Shown here: positions 1 through 8,259 of the stretch, in pieces
Position numbering within the stretch: the first letter of the stretch is position 1
How the letters are laid out: every line of letters begins with the position of its first letter
NCBI GenBank assembly: GCA_934635225.1
Contig: CAKTYZ010000002.1
Location: 147,415 to 211,414, forward strand
DNA: 64,000 nucleotides
Direction of reading: 5' to 3'
Source of the DNA: an uncultured Kiritimatiellota bacterium
GTDB lineage: Bacteria; Verrucomicrobiota; Kiritimatiellia; RFP12; UBA1067
Notes under the pieces: generated by a model
What the model was told of the DNA's origin: nothing
Seen by the model: the letters and a program-made list of their open reading frames with translations, nothing else
Database searches by the model: none
Made by a program: the position numbers and the translations under genes

Positions 1-1
1 C

Positions 2-964
2 ATGGGACGGATGGACGGAAGCGAAAACTTCCTCAGCGGTGACTATTCGCCGGATTTCCACGGCAACAGCTTTGCGACCAGGACGAGCGCGAACGGCGGC
101 AACTTTGCCAATGGCGGGCGTTTCTGGCGCACGTATACGGGCTACAACAACGGAGATGGAACCGATCCGATTTATGCGCTGCCGTATCAGGGCCAGGAGA
201 TTCGCTTCCACGCGGGCGTGGGCGACTTCAAGGTCAATCCGTACTCGAACGACGACCGCGTCCTTTCCGCCGCGCTCGTCGGCACGCCGTTCGACTACTA
301 CGCCGCCTCGACGAACGACAACCAGCAGCAGTCGGGCGGCAAGAAGAACAATTTCATCGGCACCATCTCGCTGAACAACAGCCTGAACCAGTATTCCTTC
401 GGCGAGGCGCCGTTGGCAAAGATGGATCCGGATGACTTGCTCGCGGTGATGGACGAGTTCCGCAGTGTCTTTGGCGACCGTGCGAAGAGCACGGACCCGA
501 AGGTCGTCGCGGACTGGGAAGGCGGCTTTGACAAGTTGGGGTGGCAGCGTTTGAGCGCCGATCAGATCAATGACCACAATGACTACTTCATGTCGGACCA
601 GAAGCTGGCGAACGCGGGATCGAAGCCGCTCCATCAGGTGGACCGCAAGTTCCTCTACTCATTCTGGCGCGAGTGCTTCGAGAACCGTCAGCAGCTCTTC
701 CTCCTCTTCGTGCGGGCGGAGCCGATGTCCACTTCGGGCGGCAGCGTCGGCAAGGCAATGCCGTCGTCGCAGCTGGGCGGTCGCGCGGTGGCGCTCGTCT
801 GGCGCGATCCGGCGGTGCCGAGTTACGTGAAGTCGGGACAGCGCAAGACGCGCCAGCAGCTCTCGAACAGCACGGGCGAGAGCGCGCGTGACGAGATCAT
901 GGAGGTCCGCGAGAACTGCGCCCCCCACCGCACCCGCGTGCTGTTCTATCATCAGTTTGAGTAA
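2..964 (+). CDS. C-terminal part of a large hypothetical protein upstream of a prepilin gene (5' partial)
   Basis: The reading frame is open from the window edge, so the true start lies upstream and only the last ~320 residues are seen. The visible part is rich in Asn, Gly, Ser and Asp (STSGGSVGKAMPSSQLGG, TNDNQQQSGGKKNN) and ends in a compact segment, GRAVALVWRDPA, then HRTRVLFYHQFE. No catalytic motif or membrane span is visible. It is followed 90-160 bp later by a prepilin-like gene. Large proteins of this style sit in pseudopilin gene sets of Verrucomicrobia and relatives (the Verru_Chthon cassette), and I suspect such a protein, but this rests on position and general appearance. Function unknown. 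Confidence 0.6.
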   Translation: MGRMDGSENFLSGDYSPDFHGNSFATRTSANGGNFANGGRFWRTYTGYNNGDGTDPIYALPYQGQEIRFHAGVGDFKVNPYSNDDRVLSAALVGTPFDYYAASTNDNQQQSGGKKNNFIGTISLNNSLNQYSFGEAPLAKMDPDDLLAVMDEFRSVFGDRAKSTDPKVVADWEGGFDKLGWQRLSADQINDHNDYFMSDQKLANAGSKPLHQVDRKFLYSFWRECFENRQQLFLLFVRAEPMSTSGGSVGKAMPSSQLGGRAVALVWRDPAVPSYVKSGQRKTRQQLSNSTGESARDEIMEVRENCAPHRTRVLFYHQFE

Positions 965-1120
965 GGAAATAATCGAACGAGGAGTCCCCTGCCGATTTTA
1001 AAATGGGCATTGTTCTTAAGGAAGATTATGTCTATCAAGATCTCTTAAAGGAATGTGACGAACTTGTTTGAATTTTTCAAACCATCAGGCGACGTAGGCA
1101 TGACAAACGAAAGGCGAGAA

Positions 1121-2167
1121 ATGAACGCTAATTCCACCTCCCCCGATTCGACGATTCGACGATTCGACGATTCGATTGTTTCTCCTGGATTTTCTCTCAT
1201 CGAACTACTCGTCGTGATCGGCATCATCGGCGTGCTGGCGGGCGTTCTCATGGTGAGCTTCAGCGGCGGGACCGAATCGGCGCGCGCGGCCAAGTGCCTC
1301 TCCAACATGCGCAACCTCGCCCAAGGCGCGATGAGCATCGGCGCGAAGACCCACCACTTCCCCTACGCCGGCAGCCACGCGACCATCGGCACCGACAGCA
1401 ACGGCAACTCGGTCTACTACGAACACGTCGGCTGGATCAGCTGGCTATCGAAGAACGATGAGTACGGCACGCGGACGCGTAGCAAGTCCAAGCCGCAGAG
1501 TTTCGTCAATTGCAAGAACCTGGGCGCCTACTGCAGCCCGAACGGCGTGGACGAGGACGGTGACTTCGCGCTCTCGAACGGCAAGCTCTGGACCGCCGTC
1601 GGCAAGGAACGCGCCGTCTACACCTGCCCCGAGCATGTCCTGCGCGCCGATCGTCAGCGCGTGCGCGTCCGCTGGAGCTACGTGATGAACGCGGCGTTCG
1701 GCTATGACTACACGGACGGCAGCGAGGCGACGGGCACGGAGGACGGCAGTGCGGGCGTCTGGTTCAACACGTCGCGCCTTGATCGCCGTCTGCTTTTCGC
1801 CGAACTGCCGATCGGCGGCAAGCCCATCGCCTCGACGGACCTGAACGGCAAGCACCAGGACGAATACCAGATCGGCGACGGAAGCCCCCTGACGGACTGT
1901 GTGCTCCAGTACAAGGCGAGCGTGAACGGCAAGGACTACAACTCGGACTGGAGCGGTGTCGCCGAGTCGATTGCCTTCAACCACAAGAGCGGCAAGCGCT
2001 GGTGCGCGCATGTCGTCTTTGCGGACGGGCACACGGAGAAGCTGATTGCGCCACGCACCTCGGGCGGCCTTTCGGACGAGCAGCTGACGGCCCTCCTCTG
2101 CGCGGGCGCGGACGTGGGCTTCGACGGAACTTCCTATGCGCTCATCAAGGATGGCGACGAAAACTGA
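1121..2167 (+). CDS. Prepilin-type N-terminal cleavage/methylation protein with C-terminal H-x-DG domain
   Basis: Carries a type IV prepilin/pseudopilin signal: a short leader, then G^FSLIELLVVIGIIGVLAG with Glu at position +5 of the mature protein and a hydrophobic helix. Prepilin peptidase would cut after the Gly. The C-terminal part has FNHKSGKRWCAHVVFADGHTE, resembling the H-x9-DG processing-associated domain common in PVC and Planctomycete prepilin-like proteins, here with 13 rather than 9 residues between His and Asp-Gly. I chose ATG 1121 because AAAGG lies six bases upstream; the frame stays open to ATG 1100 and GTG 1055. The leader segment DSTIRRFDDSI is encoded by a tandem octamer repeat. 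Probably a pseudopilin of a type II secretion-like system or a PVC surface-protein family. Confidence 0.85.
   Translation: MNANSTSPDSTIRRFDDSIVSPGFSLIELLVVIGIIGVLAGVLMVSFSGGTESARAAKCLSNMRNLAQGAMSIGAKTHHFPYAGSHATIGTDSNGNSVYYEHVGWISWLSKNDEYGTRTRSKSKPQSFVNCKNLGAYCSPNGVDEDGDFALSNGKLWTAVGKERAVYTCPEHVLRADRQRVRVRWSYVMNAAFGYDYTDGSEATGTEDGSAGVWFNTSRLDRRLLFAELPIGGKPIASTDLNGKHQDEYQIGDGSPLTDCVLQYKASVNGKDYNSDWSGVAESIAFNHKSGKRWCAHVVFADGHTEKLIAPRTSGGLSDEQLTALLCAGADVGFDGTSYALIKDGDEN
1144..1177 (+). repeat. R1 octamer repeat inside the prepilin leader
   Basis: About four tandem copies of the 8-bp unit ATTCGACG, the last ending ATTCGATT. The repeat is in the coding sequence, between the start codon and the prepilin cleavage site. 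Related TCGAAT/ATTCGA strings flank grpE at 7512-7550, 8143-8160 and 8229-8249. Confidence 0.75.
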
Positions 2168-2180
2168 TTGACGACGAACC

Positions 2181-4385
2181 ATGGTGAATACGCTTGTCTT
2201 TGCAACTGTTCTTGCCGCATCGCTCCTCGGCTCCGTTGCCGAGGAGGCGAAGTCGCGGTCGCTTTCCTTTACGGCTGACCGGATTGCTGCGGACAACGTC
2301 ACGAAGGCCGTGGTCGCGAGCGGGAACGTCGTCGCCGTCTCCGCGCCCTATTCGCTTCGCAGCGACTACCTGTCCAAGTCCGCCGACGGCAAGTATCTGC
2401 TGGCCGATCCGACCTGTGCGACGACGTGCACGAATGCCGTCGGGCACACGCACTGGAACGTGACGGGTGAGGTGGAGTATCAGGAGCACGACTACGTCAT
2501 TCTGCGCAACGCGTGGCTGCGGTTCTACGAGATTCCCGTCGTCTGGCTGCCTTACCTGTACTATCCGCTGGAGACGGACTGCGGCTTCAGCTGGATGCCG
2601 GGCTACATGGGTCGCTGGGGCGCGTATCTCTTGACGAAGACGCGCTACCATGTCGCCGGCGACCCCGAACACGGCGAAGGGACGTACTGGCTGAAGGGCG
2701 CGACGCGCTTTGACCTGCGCTACAAGAATGGCGTCGCGCTGGGCGAAGACCTCAAGTGGAATCTCGGCCGCTTCGGCGCGGGCTCGTTCAACTCATACTT
2801 CGCCTGGGACCGGAAGGCCGACGATCAGTACGGGCAGAAGAGCGACTGGGACTCCGGGCACTGGGGCAGCGACGTGGAGGAGAACCGTTATCTCTTCGCG
2901 CTGAAGCATCGCTGGGAGGCGACCGAGCGCGATGTCGTTCGGGTGCGCGGCTCGTATCTCTCCGACTCCTACTTCCTGGCGGACTTCCGCCGCAAGACGC
3001 TGTTCAACCGCAAGGGCCAGTGGCTGACGCAGGAGAACAGCGGCGTGTTCTGGGAGCACCTGGAGAACGCCTTTTCGTTCGGTCTTGAGACGTCGGGTCG
3101 TCTGAACAAGTTCTATGCGATGACGGGGCGGCTCCCCGAACTCTACTTCGACGTCAACCCGATGCCGCTGTTCGGTCTGCCCGTCAACTACGAAACGCAG
3201 AACAAGCTTGGCTACCTGACGCGCGATTATGCTGAATACGGCGCGGGGTCCGCGTCTGTCTACGGGCGCGCGCCGGGACCGTGGGCGGACTACGGCGCGT
3301 TTCGCTTCGACACGTACCATCGCGTGACGGCGCCGTTTCGCGCGTGCGACGACATGCTGTCCGTCGTGCCGCGTGTGGGCTATCGCGGCACCTACTGGGG
3401 CGAGTCCGGCCAGACGAACGTGACGGGCTGGGGTCCGGCTGTCGCCGAGGGCGAGACGTTCCGCTCGATCGGCGAGGTCGGCGCGACCTTTGCCGCGCGC
3501 GGCGTAGCGTGGGTCAACGACGGCTGGCGGCATCTGACCGAGCCGTATCTCGACGTCCTCGCGCAGGAGGCGTGGTACGACGGCCTTGGAACGGGTGCGC
3601 GCCCGTACGTCTTCGACAGCCTTGACGCGTCCTCCACATGGGAAGACCAGTTCGCCGGGCGTTCGCGCAACCTGCCCTATTCCTATTACGGCATCACGCC
3701 CGGCTGGCGCAACGCCTGGAGCGCGCGGGACGAGCGCGGCGACTTGCGGCAGGTCCTCGACTTCGACGTTTACCTCGCGGCCCAGTTCAACGGGGCGTCC
3801 CACACCGACGGCAACGACAACCATCGGTTGGCCGACGCGGGCACGCCGAATTACGGCAAGCATGGCTGCGCATTCGTGCCGGGCGCGCGCGCGCTGTGGC
3901 GTCCGGCGGAAGAGCTGTCGCTCGGCGTGCGCGGCGAATACGATTCGGACCGCGACCGCCTCGCCTATGCGAGTCTCTTCCTGAACCATCAGGTGTCGCG
4001 GATCTTCTCGTATCATGTCGCGTACAATCTGCGCGACCATCGCTACTGGGACTTCTCGTCGCATCCGTACGCGCCGGCCGAAATGCGGCGCGACGAGCTG
4101 AGCATGGCCAAGATGCAGGTGATCGACGTGTCCGCAACGCATCAGGTCTGCGACTGGCTCGCGTGGGGGCCTCATGTCCGCTGGGACGCGCGCGAGGGCG
4201 AGGTTGACACGATCGGCTGCTGGATCGACTACCTGACCGACTGCCTGGGCTTCCGGTTCATTGTCGAATACGACAACGAGTACACGACGATTGACGGCTA
4301 CACGCAGGAAGACGACTGGTCGTTCGGTTTCTACATCTACCTGCGTGCCTTCGGGTCGGACAGCGGCAATGTCTTCGCGGACTGA
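2181..4385 (+). CDS. lptD: LPS-assembly protein LptD-like outer-membrane protein
   Basis: LptD is the outer-membrane beta-barrel that inserts lipopolysaccharide delivered by the Lpt bridge. This 734-residue protein has a short hydrophobic N-terminus (residues 1-20, LVFATVLAASLLGSVA) that can act as a signal peptide. An OstA/LptA-like segment follows (about 28-115), then the family signature VWLPYLYYPL at 121-130 and a long aromatic-rich region of alternating strands to the C-terminus. Length fits the family (700-850). Two cysteines occur near residues 79-83, but the four-Cys arrangement of E. coli is not obvious. It lies 13 bp after the prepilin gene, and lpxK follows within 10 bp, so lipid A synthesis and LPS export genes are adjacent. 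The ATG lacks a strong Shine-Dalgarno sequence. Confidence 0.82.
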   Translation: MVNTLVFATVLAASLLGSVAEEAKSRSLSFTADRIAADNVTKAVVASGNVVAVSAPYSLRSDYLSKSADGKYLLADPTCATTCTNAVGHTHWNVTGEVEYQEHDYVILRNAWLRFYEIPVVWLPYLYYPLETDCGFSWMPGYMGRWGAYLLTKTRYHVAGDPEHGEGTYWLKGATRFDLRYKNGVALGEDLKWNLGRFGAGSFNSYFAWDRKADDQYGQKSDWDSGHWGSDVEENRYLFALKHRWEATERDVVRVRGSYLSDSYFLADFRRKTLFNRKGQWLTQENSGVFWEHLENAFSFGLETSGRLNKFYAMTGRLPELYFDVNPMPLFGLPVNYETQNKLGYLTRDYAEYGAGSASVYGRAPGPWADYGAFRFDTYHRVTAPFRACDDMLSVVPRVGYRGTYWGESGQTNVTGWGPAVAEGETFRSIGEVGATFAARGVAWVNDGWRHLTEPYLDVLAQEAWYDGLGTGARPYVFDSLDASSTWEDQFAGRSRNLPYSYYGITPGWRNAWSARDERGDLRQVLDFDVYLAAQFNGASHTDGNDNHRLADAGTPNYGKHGCAFVPGARALWRPAEELSLGVRGEYDSDRDRLAYASLFLNHQVSRIFSYHVAYNLRDHRYWDFSSHPYAPAEMRRDELSMAKMQVIDVSATHQVCDWLAWGPHVRWDAREGEVDTIGCWIDYLTDCLGFRFIVEYDNEYTTIDGYTQEDDWSFGFYIYLRAFGSDSGNVFAD

Positions 4386-4392
4386 ACGAACG

Positions 4393-5565
4393 ATGCGCAA
4401 GGCGCGGCAGAGCGGCTTCGAGAAGCTGGAAAGCCGTCTCGTCAAGCTGATTCAGGAAGAAGGCGCGGACCGCGACCAGCCTGGCGGAGTCCGTGCGCTT
4501 CTTGTCTTCCTCAAGGCGCTCAGCCTTGTCTTCGGCGTGATCGTCGCCATTCGCGGCTTCTTGTATCGGACGGGAATCCTCCGGCGCTTTCCGCTTGGCA
4601 TTCAGGTCATCTCCATCGGCAACGTCACGGCGGGCGGCACGGGCAAGACGCCGGTGACGGAAATCTTCGCGCGCACGCTCGCCGCCGAGGGAAGGCGCGT
4701 CGCCATCCTCTCGCGCGGCTATCGCCGGAAGGAGGCGCCGCTCTGGGTGCGGCTGTTCACGCAGGTCGTCTCGAAGCCGCTCGTCGTGTCAGACGGCAAG
4801 CGCGTCCTGCTCGACTCGGCGACAGGCGGCGACGAGCCGTATATGCTGGCGTCGAACTTGCCCGGCGTCGCCGTCGTCGTGGACCGCGACCGCGTGAAGG
4901 CGGGACGCTACGCGATTCAGCGCCTCGGGTGCGACACGATCATTCTGGACGACGGCTTCCAGTATCAGAAGCTCAAGCACTCGATTGAAGTCGTGCTGGT
5001 GGATTCGACGAATCCGTTTGGCAACGGCAACCTCCTGCCGCGCGGCATCCTGCGCGAGCCCGTGCGTCACCTCAAGCGGGCGGACATCATCTTCCTGACG
5101 AAGTGCCGCGGCGACGTCTCGGCGGTCCGTGAACAGATTCGCCGTTACAACCACAAGGCGGAAATCGTCGAATGCAATCACACGCCGAAGTTGCTGAAGG
5201 ACGTCTGGAGCCGCGAGGAGTTCCCGCTGGACTGGCTGAAGGGGAAGACGACCTGCACGCTGTCGGGCATCGCCTCGCCGAAGGGGTTCGAGAATTCGCT
5301 GCGTCATCTCGGCGCGAAGGTCATCTGGTGCGAACGCTACGCCGACCATCACCGCTATGACGCGTCGGAAGTCCTTTACGCGCTTAACCGCACGGCGGAC
5401 ATGGGGGCCGACGCGCTCGTCACGACCGAGAAGGACGCTGTCCGCTTTCCGCGTTTCGAGACGGTTCCCGTGCGGTGTCTCTATCTGCGCATCGCCATCG
5501 AGATCCTGTCGGGCGAGAAGAGCTTCAAGTCAATCATCGACCGCATCTGCTTTCGCCGGAAGTGA
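4393..5565 (+). CDS. lpxK: Tetraacyldisaccharide 4'-kinase
   Basis: LpxK phosphorylates the 4' position of the lipid A disaccharide at the inner membrane. The 390-residue protein has an N-terminal hydrophobic segment (about 34-56) and the Walker A motif GNVTAGGTGKTP at 76-87. GGDEPYML follows at 145-152 and the family motif LDDGFQYQKL near 185-194; the latter two are characteristic of LpxK. The frame is open upstream into lptD, but ATG 4393, seven bases after the lptD stop, gives a protein that starts close to the membrane segment as usual. Somewhat longer than E. coli LpxK (328), mainly by ~30 charged residues at the N-terminus. Together with lptD it indicates a lipopolysaccharide-bearing outer membrane. 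Confidence 0.92.
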   Translation: MRKARQSGFEKLESRLVKLIQEEGADRDQPGGVRALLVFLKALSLVFGVIVAIRGFLYRTGILRRFPLGIQVISIGNVTAGGTGKTPVTEIFARTLAAEGRRVAILSRGYRRKEAPLWVRLFTQVVSKPLVVSDGKRVLLDSATGGDEPYMLASNLPGVAVVVDRDRVKAGRYAIQRLGCDTIILDDGFQYQKLKHSIEVVLVDSTNPFGNGNLLPRGILREPVRHLKRADIIFLTKCRGDVSAVREQIRRYNHKAEIVECNHTPKLLKDVWSREEFPLDWLKGKTTCTLSGIASPKGFENSLRHLGAKVIWCERYADHHRYDASEVLYALNRTADMGADALVTTEKDAVRFPRFETVPVRCLYLRIAIEILSGEKSFKSIIDRICFRRK

Positions 5566-5570
5566 ACGCC

Positions 5571-6215
5571 ATGAAGACGGTCTTGGTCACGGGTGGAACG
5601 ACGCGTCTCGGCAAGGCAATCTCCGAGCATCTCCGTGCGCAGGGCTGGCAGGTCCTCACGACGTCGCACCGCGCCGATTCGGGGGCCGACATCCTCGCCG
5701 ATTTCACGAAGCCGGACGGCGCGGCGCGGGCGTATGCCGAAGCGCGGCGGTTGCTCGGGGGACAGGCCCCGGATGCGCTCGTCAACAATGCGGCTCTCTT
5801 TGCGGGCGATGCGGCGATGTTGAATGCCGTCAATCTCGATGCGCCACAGGCATTGACGCGGCTGATGGCGGTGCGCACAACGGGGCGCGGCGCGGTCGTG
5901 AACATCCTTGATACGCGCGTCTTGTCAGAGAAATCGACCGATTTTGGCGCTTATTCGGCGACCAAGGCGGGGCTGATGGCGGCGACGCGTGCGGACGCGG
6001 TGCGGTTTGCGGCAACGCTGCGGGTCAACGGCCTTGCGCCCGGCCCCGTGCTGGCGCCGACGGCGGTTCGGGAGAAGGCCGGCGAGATGTTGGTGGATCG
6101 TCCGACGCCCGCAGACGTGGCCCACGGCGTCGCGTATCTGCTGGCGGCAAACGCCACGACGGGCGCCATTCTCCCCGTCGATGGCGGCCAGAGCCTCGTC
6201 CCCCGTTTGCCCTAG
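5571..6215 (+). CDS. Short-chain dehydrogenase, pteridine-reductase-like
   Basis: A 214-residue SDR with the nucleotide-binding motif TGGTTRLG at residues 7-14. This is the TGx3RxG form with Arg, typical of pteridine reductases (PTR1) and FolM rather than the TGxxxGxG of most SDRs. VNNAALF is at 71-77 and the catalytic YSATK at 128-132, after NILDTRVL. The C-terminus ends with a usual GAILPVDGGQSL. Likely an NADPH-dependent dihydropteridine or dihydrofolate reductase. It starts five bases after lpxK, so it is probably co-transcribed with it. Substrate is inferred from the Arg motif only. Confidence 0.8.
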   Translation: MKTVLVTGGTTRLGKAISEHLRAQGWQVLTTSHRADSGADILADFTKPDGAARAYAEARRLLGGQAPDALVNNAALFAGDAAMLNAVNLDAPQALTRLMAVRTTGRGAVVNILDTRVLSEKSTDFGAYSATKAGLMAATRADAVRFAATLRVNGLAPGPVLAPTAVREKAGEMLVDRPTPADVAHGVAYLLAANATTGAILPVDGGQSLVPRLP

Positions 6216-6235
6216 TTCGGCAAATGTGCTATACT
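6207..6235 (+). promoter_or_regulatory. sigma-70-type promoter of argG
   Basis: TTGCCC at 6207-6212, 17 bp spacer, TATACT at 6230-6235. The -35 overlaps the end of the SDR gene. A GGGAG ribosome site precedes the ATG at 6271. Confidence 0.7.
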
Positions 6236-6270
6236 ACGCGCTTGATTTTGGTACATAATAGGGAGTTAAC

Positions 6271-7503
6271 ATGAAACTCGAAGAACTCAAGGGCAAGACC
6301 GTTGGCGTCTGCGTCAGCGGCGGACTCGACTCGAAGACAATCTGCTGCGTTCTGAAGGACGCGGGCGTAAAGGTGAAGGCGTTCTCCGCGAACGTCGGTC
6401 AGCCCGACGAGAAGGACATCAACGACATCAAGAAGAAGATGGCCCCGACGGGCGTCGAAACGACGATTGTCGATGTCACGAAGGAAATGGCCGACATCTG
6501 CTTCGAGACGGTGAAATGCCAGGCGATGTACGACGGCGGCTATTGGAACTCGACGGGCATCGCCCGCGCCGTCACGGTTCAGAAGCTCCTCCCGGCGATG
6601 AAGAAGGCCGGCTGCACGGTGCTCGTCCATGGCGCGACGGGGCGCGGCAACGACCAGATGCGCTTTGAACGTTACACGAACGTGATGGACCCGAAGTTCG
6701 GCGTCTATGCGCCGTGGCGTGATTCGGACCTTCTGAAGAAGTTCCCGGGCCGCACGCAGATGGTCGCGTTTCTCGCCTCGCGCGGCATCACGGCGTTCGT
6801 CGGCACGAAGAAGAAGTACTCGACGGACGCGAACCTTGCGGGCCTCTCGCACGAGGCGGAGGACTTGGAGTCGATGGAGACCTCGATGCGCATCGTGAAA
6901 CCCACGATGGGCGTGTGGCCCGAGAAGGCTCCGAACAGGGTCGAGAAGGTGACGCTGAAGTTCGAGAAGGGCCGTTGCGTCGCGGTGAACGGCCAGAAGC
7001 TGTCGCCGCTCGAAGTCATGCTGGAGATGAACAAAGTCGGCGGGCGCAACGGCATCGGCATGAAGCACGCGCTGGAGAACCGCATCATCGGCACGAAGAG
7101 CCGTGGCGTCTACGAGGCTCCGGGCATGGAAGTGCTGAGCTGGGGGCTGAAGTACATCTATGAGGGGATCATGGACCGCCGTTCGACGCTCCTCTTCCAG
7201 CAGCTTTCCCGGTTCGTCGCGGACCAGATCTATGACGGGCGCTGGTTTGACCCGGCGACGCAGGCGGCGCGCGCGGCGATTCAGGTCTGGGCAAGCAAGG
7301 CGACGGCCGAGGTCACGCTTGGGCTTTACAAGGGCAACATCTTCTTTGAGAGCCTGAAGGGGCTCAAGGCGACGATCTACAACGAAGCCGACAGTTCGAT
7401 GGAAGCGTCGAACGGCCTCAATCCGCACAGCTCGCAGGGCTTTGCCGAGATTCAGTCCGTCGAGGCGAAGATGCTCGCGAAGGCCGGGCAGATCAAGGCC
7501 TGA
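6271..7503 (+). CDS. argG: Argininosuccinate synthase
   Basis: Joins citrulline and aspartate with ATP hydrolysis to AMP in arginine synthesis. The 410-residue length matches the family (about 400-450). The P-loop of the ATP-pyrophosphatase fold, VCVSGGLDSKT, is at 13-23, and HGATGRGNDQMRFE in the middle is the conserved citrulline/ATP site. The N-terminus KGKTVGVCVSGGLDSK resembles the longer type I form. It has its own promoter (TTGCCC-17-TATACT) and is followed by the grpE-dnaJ chaperone genes. No other arg gene is nearby. Confidence 0.93.
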   Translation: MKLEELKGKTVGVCVSGGLDSKTICCVLKDAGVKVKAFSANVGQPDEKDINDIKKKMAPTGVETTIVDVTKEMADICFETVKCQAMYDGGYWNSTGIARAVTVQKLLPAMKKAGCTVLVHGATGRGNDQMRFERYTNVMDPKFGVYAPWRDSDLLKKFPGRTQMVAFLASRGITAFVGTKKKYSTDANLAGLSHEAEDLESMETSMRIVKPTMGVWPEKAPNRVEKVTLKFEKGRCVAVNGQKLSPLEVMLEMNKVGGRNGIGMKHALENRIIGTKSRGVYEAPGMEVLSWGLKYIYEGIMDRRSTLLFQQLSRFVADQIYDGRWFDPATQAARAAIQVWASKATAEVTLGLYKGNIFFESLKGLKATIYNEADSSMEASNGLNPHSSQGFAEIQSVEAKMLAKAGQIKA

Positions 7504-7511
7504 GGGAAATG

Positions 7512-7550
7512 GTCGAATCGTCGAACAATCGAATGATTGGATTGTCGAAT
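7512..7550. repeat. R1 repeat (degenerate), containing the grpE start codon
   Basis: Sequence of the type TCGAATCGTCGAACAATCGA followed by inverted partners (GATTGGATTGTCGAAT). It lies between argG and grpE, and the ATG of grpE at 7549 is the last part of the repeat. Related copies follow grpE. Confidence 0.6.
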
Positions 7551-8145
7551 GTCTGAAGAAGAAAAGAAGAAAGACGAGACGACCGAGGCGGCGGAAGCCG
7601 CGTCGGCCGAAACGACGAAAGCCGACGCGCCCGACGCGCCGGAGGAAACGGTCGACGCGCCGAAGAGCGGCGAAAAGGCCGAAGCCGAGAAAAAGGCCGA
7701 GGCTCCGAAAGAGCCGGACTGGAAGACGCTCTACGCCCTTACGCTGGCCGATTTCGACAACTACAAGAAACGGGCGGTGCGGGACCGCGAGGACACGTAT
7801 CGTTACGCCGAGGCGGACATCCTCAAGGATGTCCTGCCGGCGGTTGACAACCTTCAGCGTGCGCTTTTGAACGCGAAGGACAAGGCGGACGACCCGTTCG
7901 TGAAGGGCGTCCAGCTCGTTCACGACACGTTGCTGAAGTCTCTCAAGGAACACGGCGCGGAACCGTTCGATTCGGTGGGGCTTGACCTTGACACGGAGAG
8001 AATGGAGGCGATTGCGACGTTGCCGCACGAGGAGATTCCCGAGGGGAAGGTCTCGATTGAATCGAAGAAGGGCTGGATGCTGAAGGACAAGGTTCTCCGC
8101 GCGGCGCAGGTCGTCGTGTCATCCGGAAAGCCAGAGGGGAAATGA
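7549..8145 (+). CDS. grpE: GrpE nucleotide-exchange factor
   Basis: GrpE releases ADP from DnaK. The 198-residue protein has a long acidic, Ala/Lys-rich N-terminal tail (residues 1-60, SEEEKKKDETTEAAEAAS), then the conserved coiled-coil entry DWKTLYALTLADFDNYKKR and DILKDVLPAVDNLQRAL. The beta-wing end has ATLPHEEIPEGKVSIESKKG and GWMLKDKVLRAAQVVVS, all GrpE signatures. The start is ATG 7549; an in-frame TTG lies 12 bases earlier. dnaJ follows. dnaK is not in the window. Odd point: both ends of the gene touch the R1 repeat, and no clear Shine-Dalgarno sequence precedes the start. Confidence 0.92.
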   Translation: MSEEEKKKDETTEAAEAASAETTKADAPDAPEETVDAPKSGEKAEAEKKAEAPKEPDWKTLYALTLADFDNYKKRAVRDREDTYRYAEADILKDVLPAVDNLQRALLNAKDKADDPFVKGVQLVHDTLLKSLKEHGAEPFDSVGLDLDTERMEAIATLPHEEIPEGKVSIESKKGWMLKDKVLRAAQVVVSSGKPEGK

Positions 8146-8249
8146 TCGAATAATCGAATTGAAGGAGGGGGAAATGGTTGATTTGTCGTAGTGATCGGGG
8201 ACGTTGAGGCGCTGTCTCAGGCATTCGGTTATTCGACAATTCGATTATT
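8143..8249. repeat. R1 repeat copies between grpE and dnaJ
   Basis: Two R1-like strings: ATCGAATAATCGAATT at about 8145-8160, overlapping the grpE stop, and TTATTCGACAATTCGATTAT at about 8230-8249, just before dnaJ. Between them lies ~70 bp with a GGAGGGGG run and no recognisable gene. The whole 114-bp gap between the two chaperone genes holds nothing else that I can identify. Confidence 0.5.
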
Positions 8250-8259
8250 GGCATTCGTC

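Noticed and set aside
659..952. Minus-strand open frame opposite the first gene
   Set aside because: Arg/Ala-rich shadow with no start site; the plus-strand frame is continuous and has normal composition.
2793..4445. 550-codon minus-strand frame opposite lptD
   Set aside because: Long only because of GC-rich codon structure; it is Arg/Val-rich, has no motifs and covers a clear outer-membrane protein gene.
6229..8028. 599-codon minus-strand frame opposite argG and grpE
   Set aside because: Shadow of two recognised housekeeping genes; composition (Arg, His, Leu) is typical of antisense frames.
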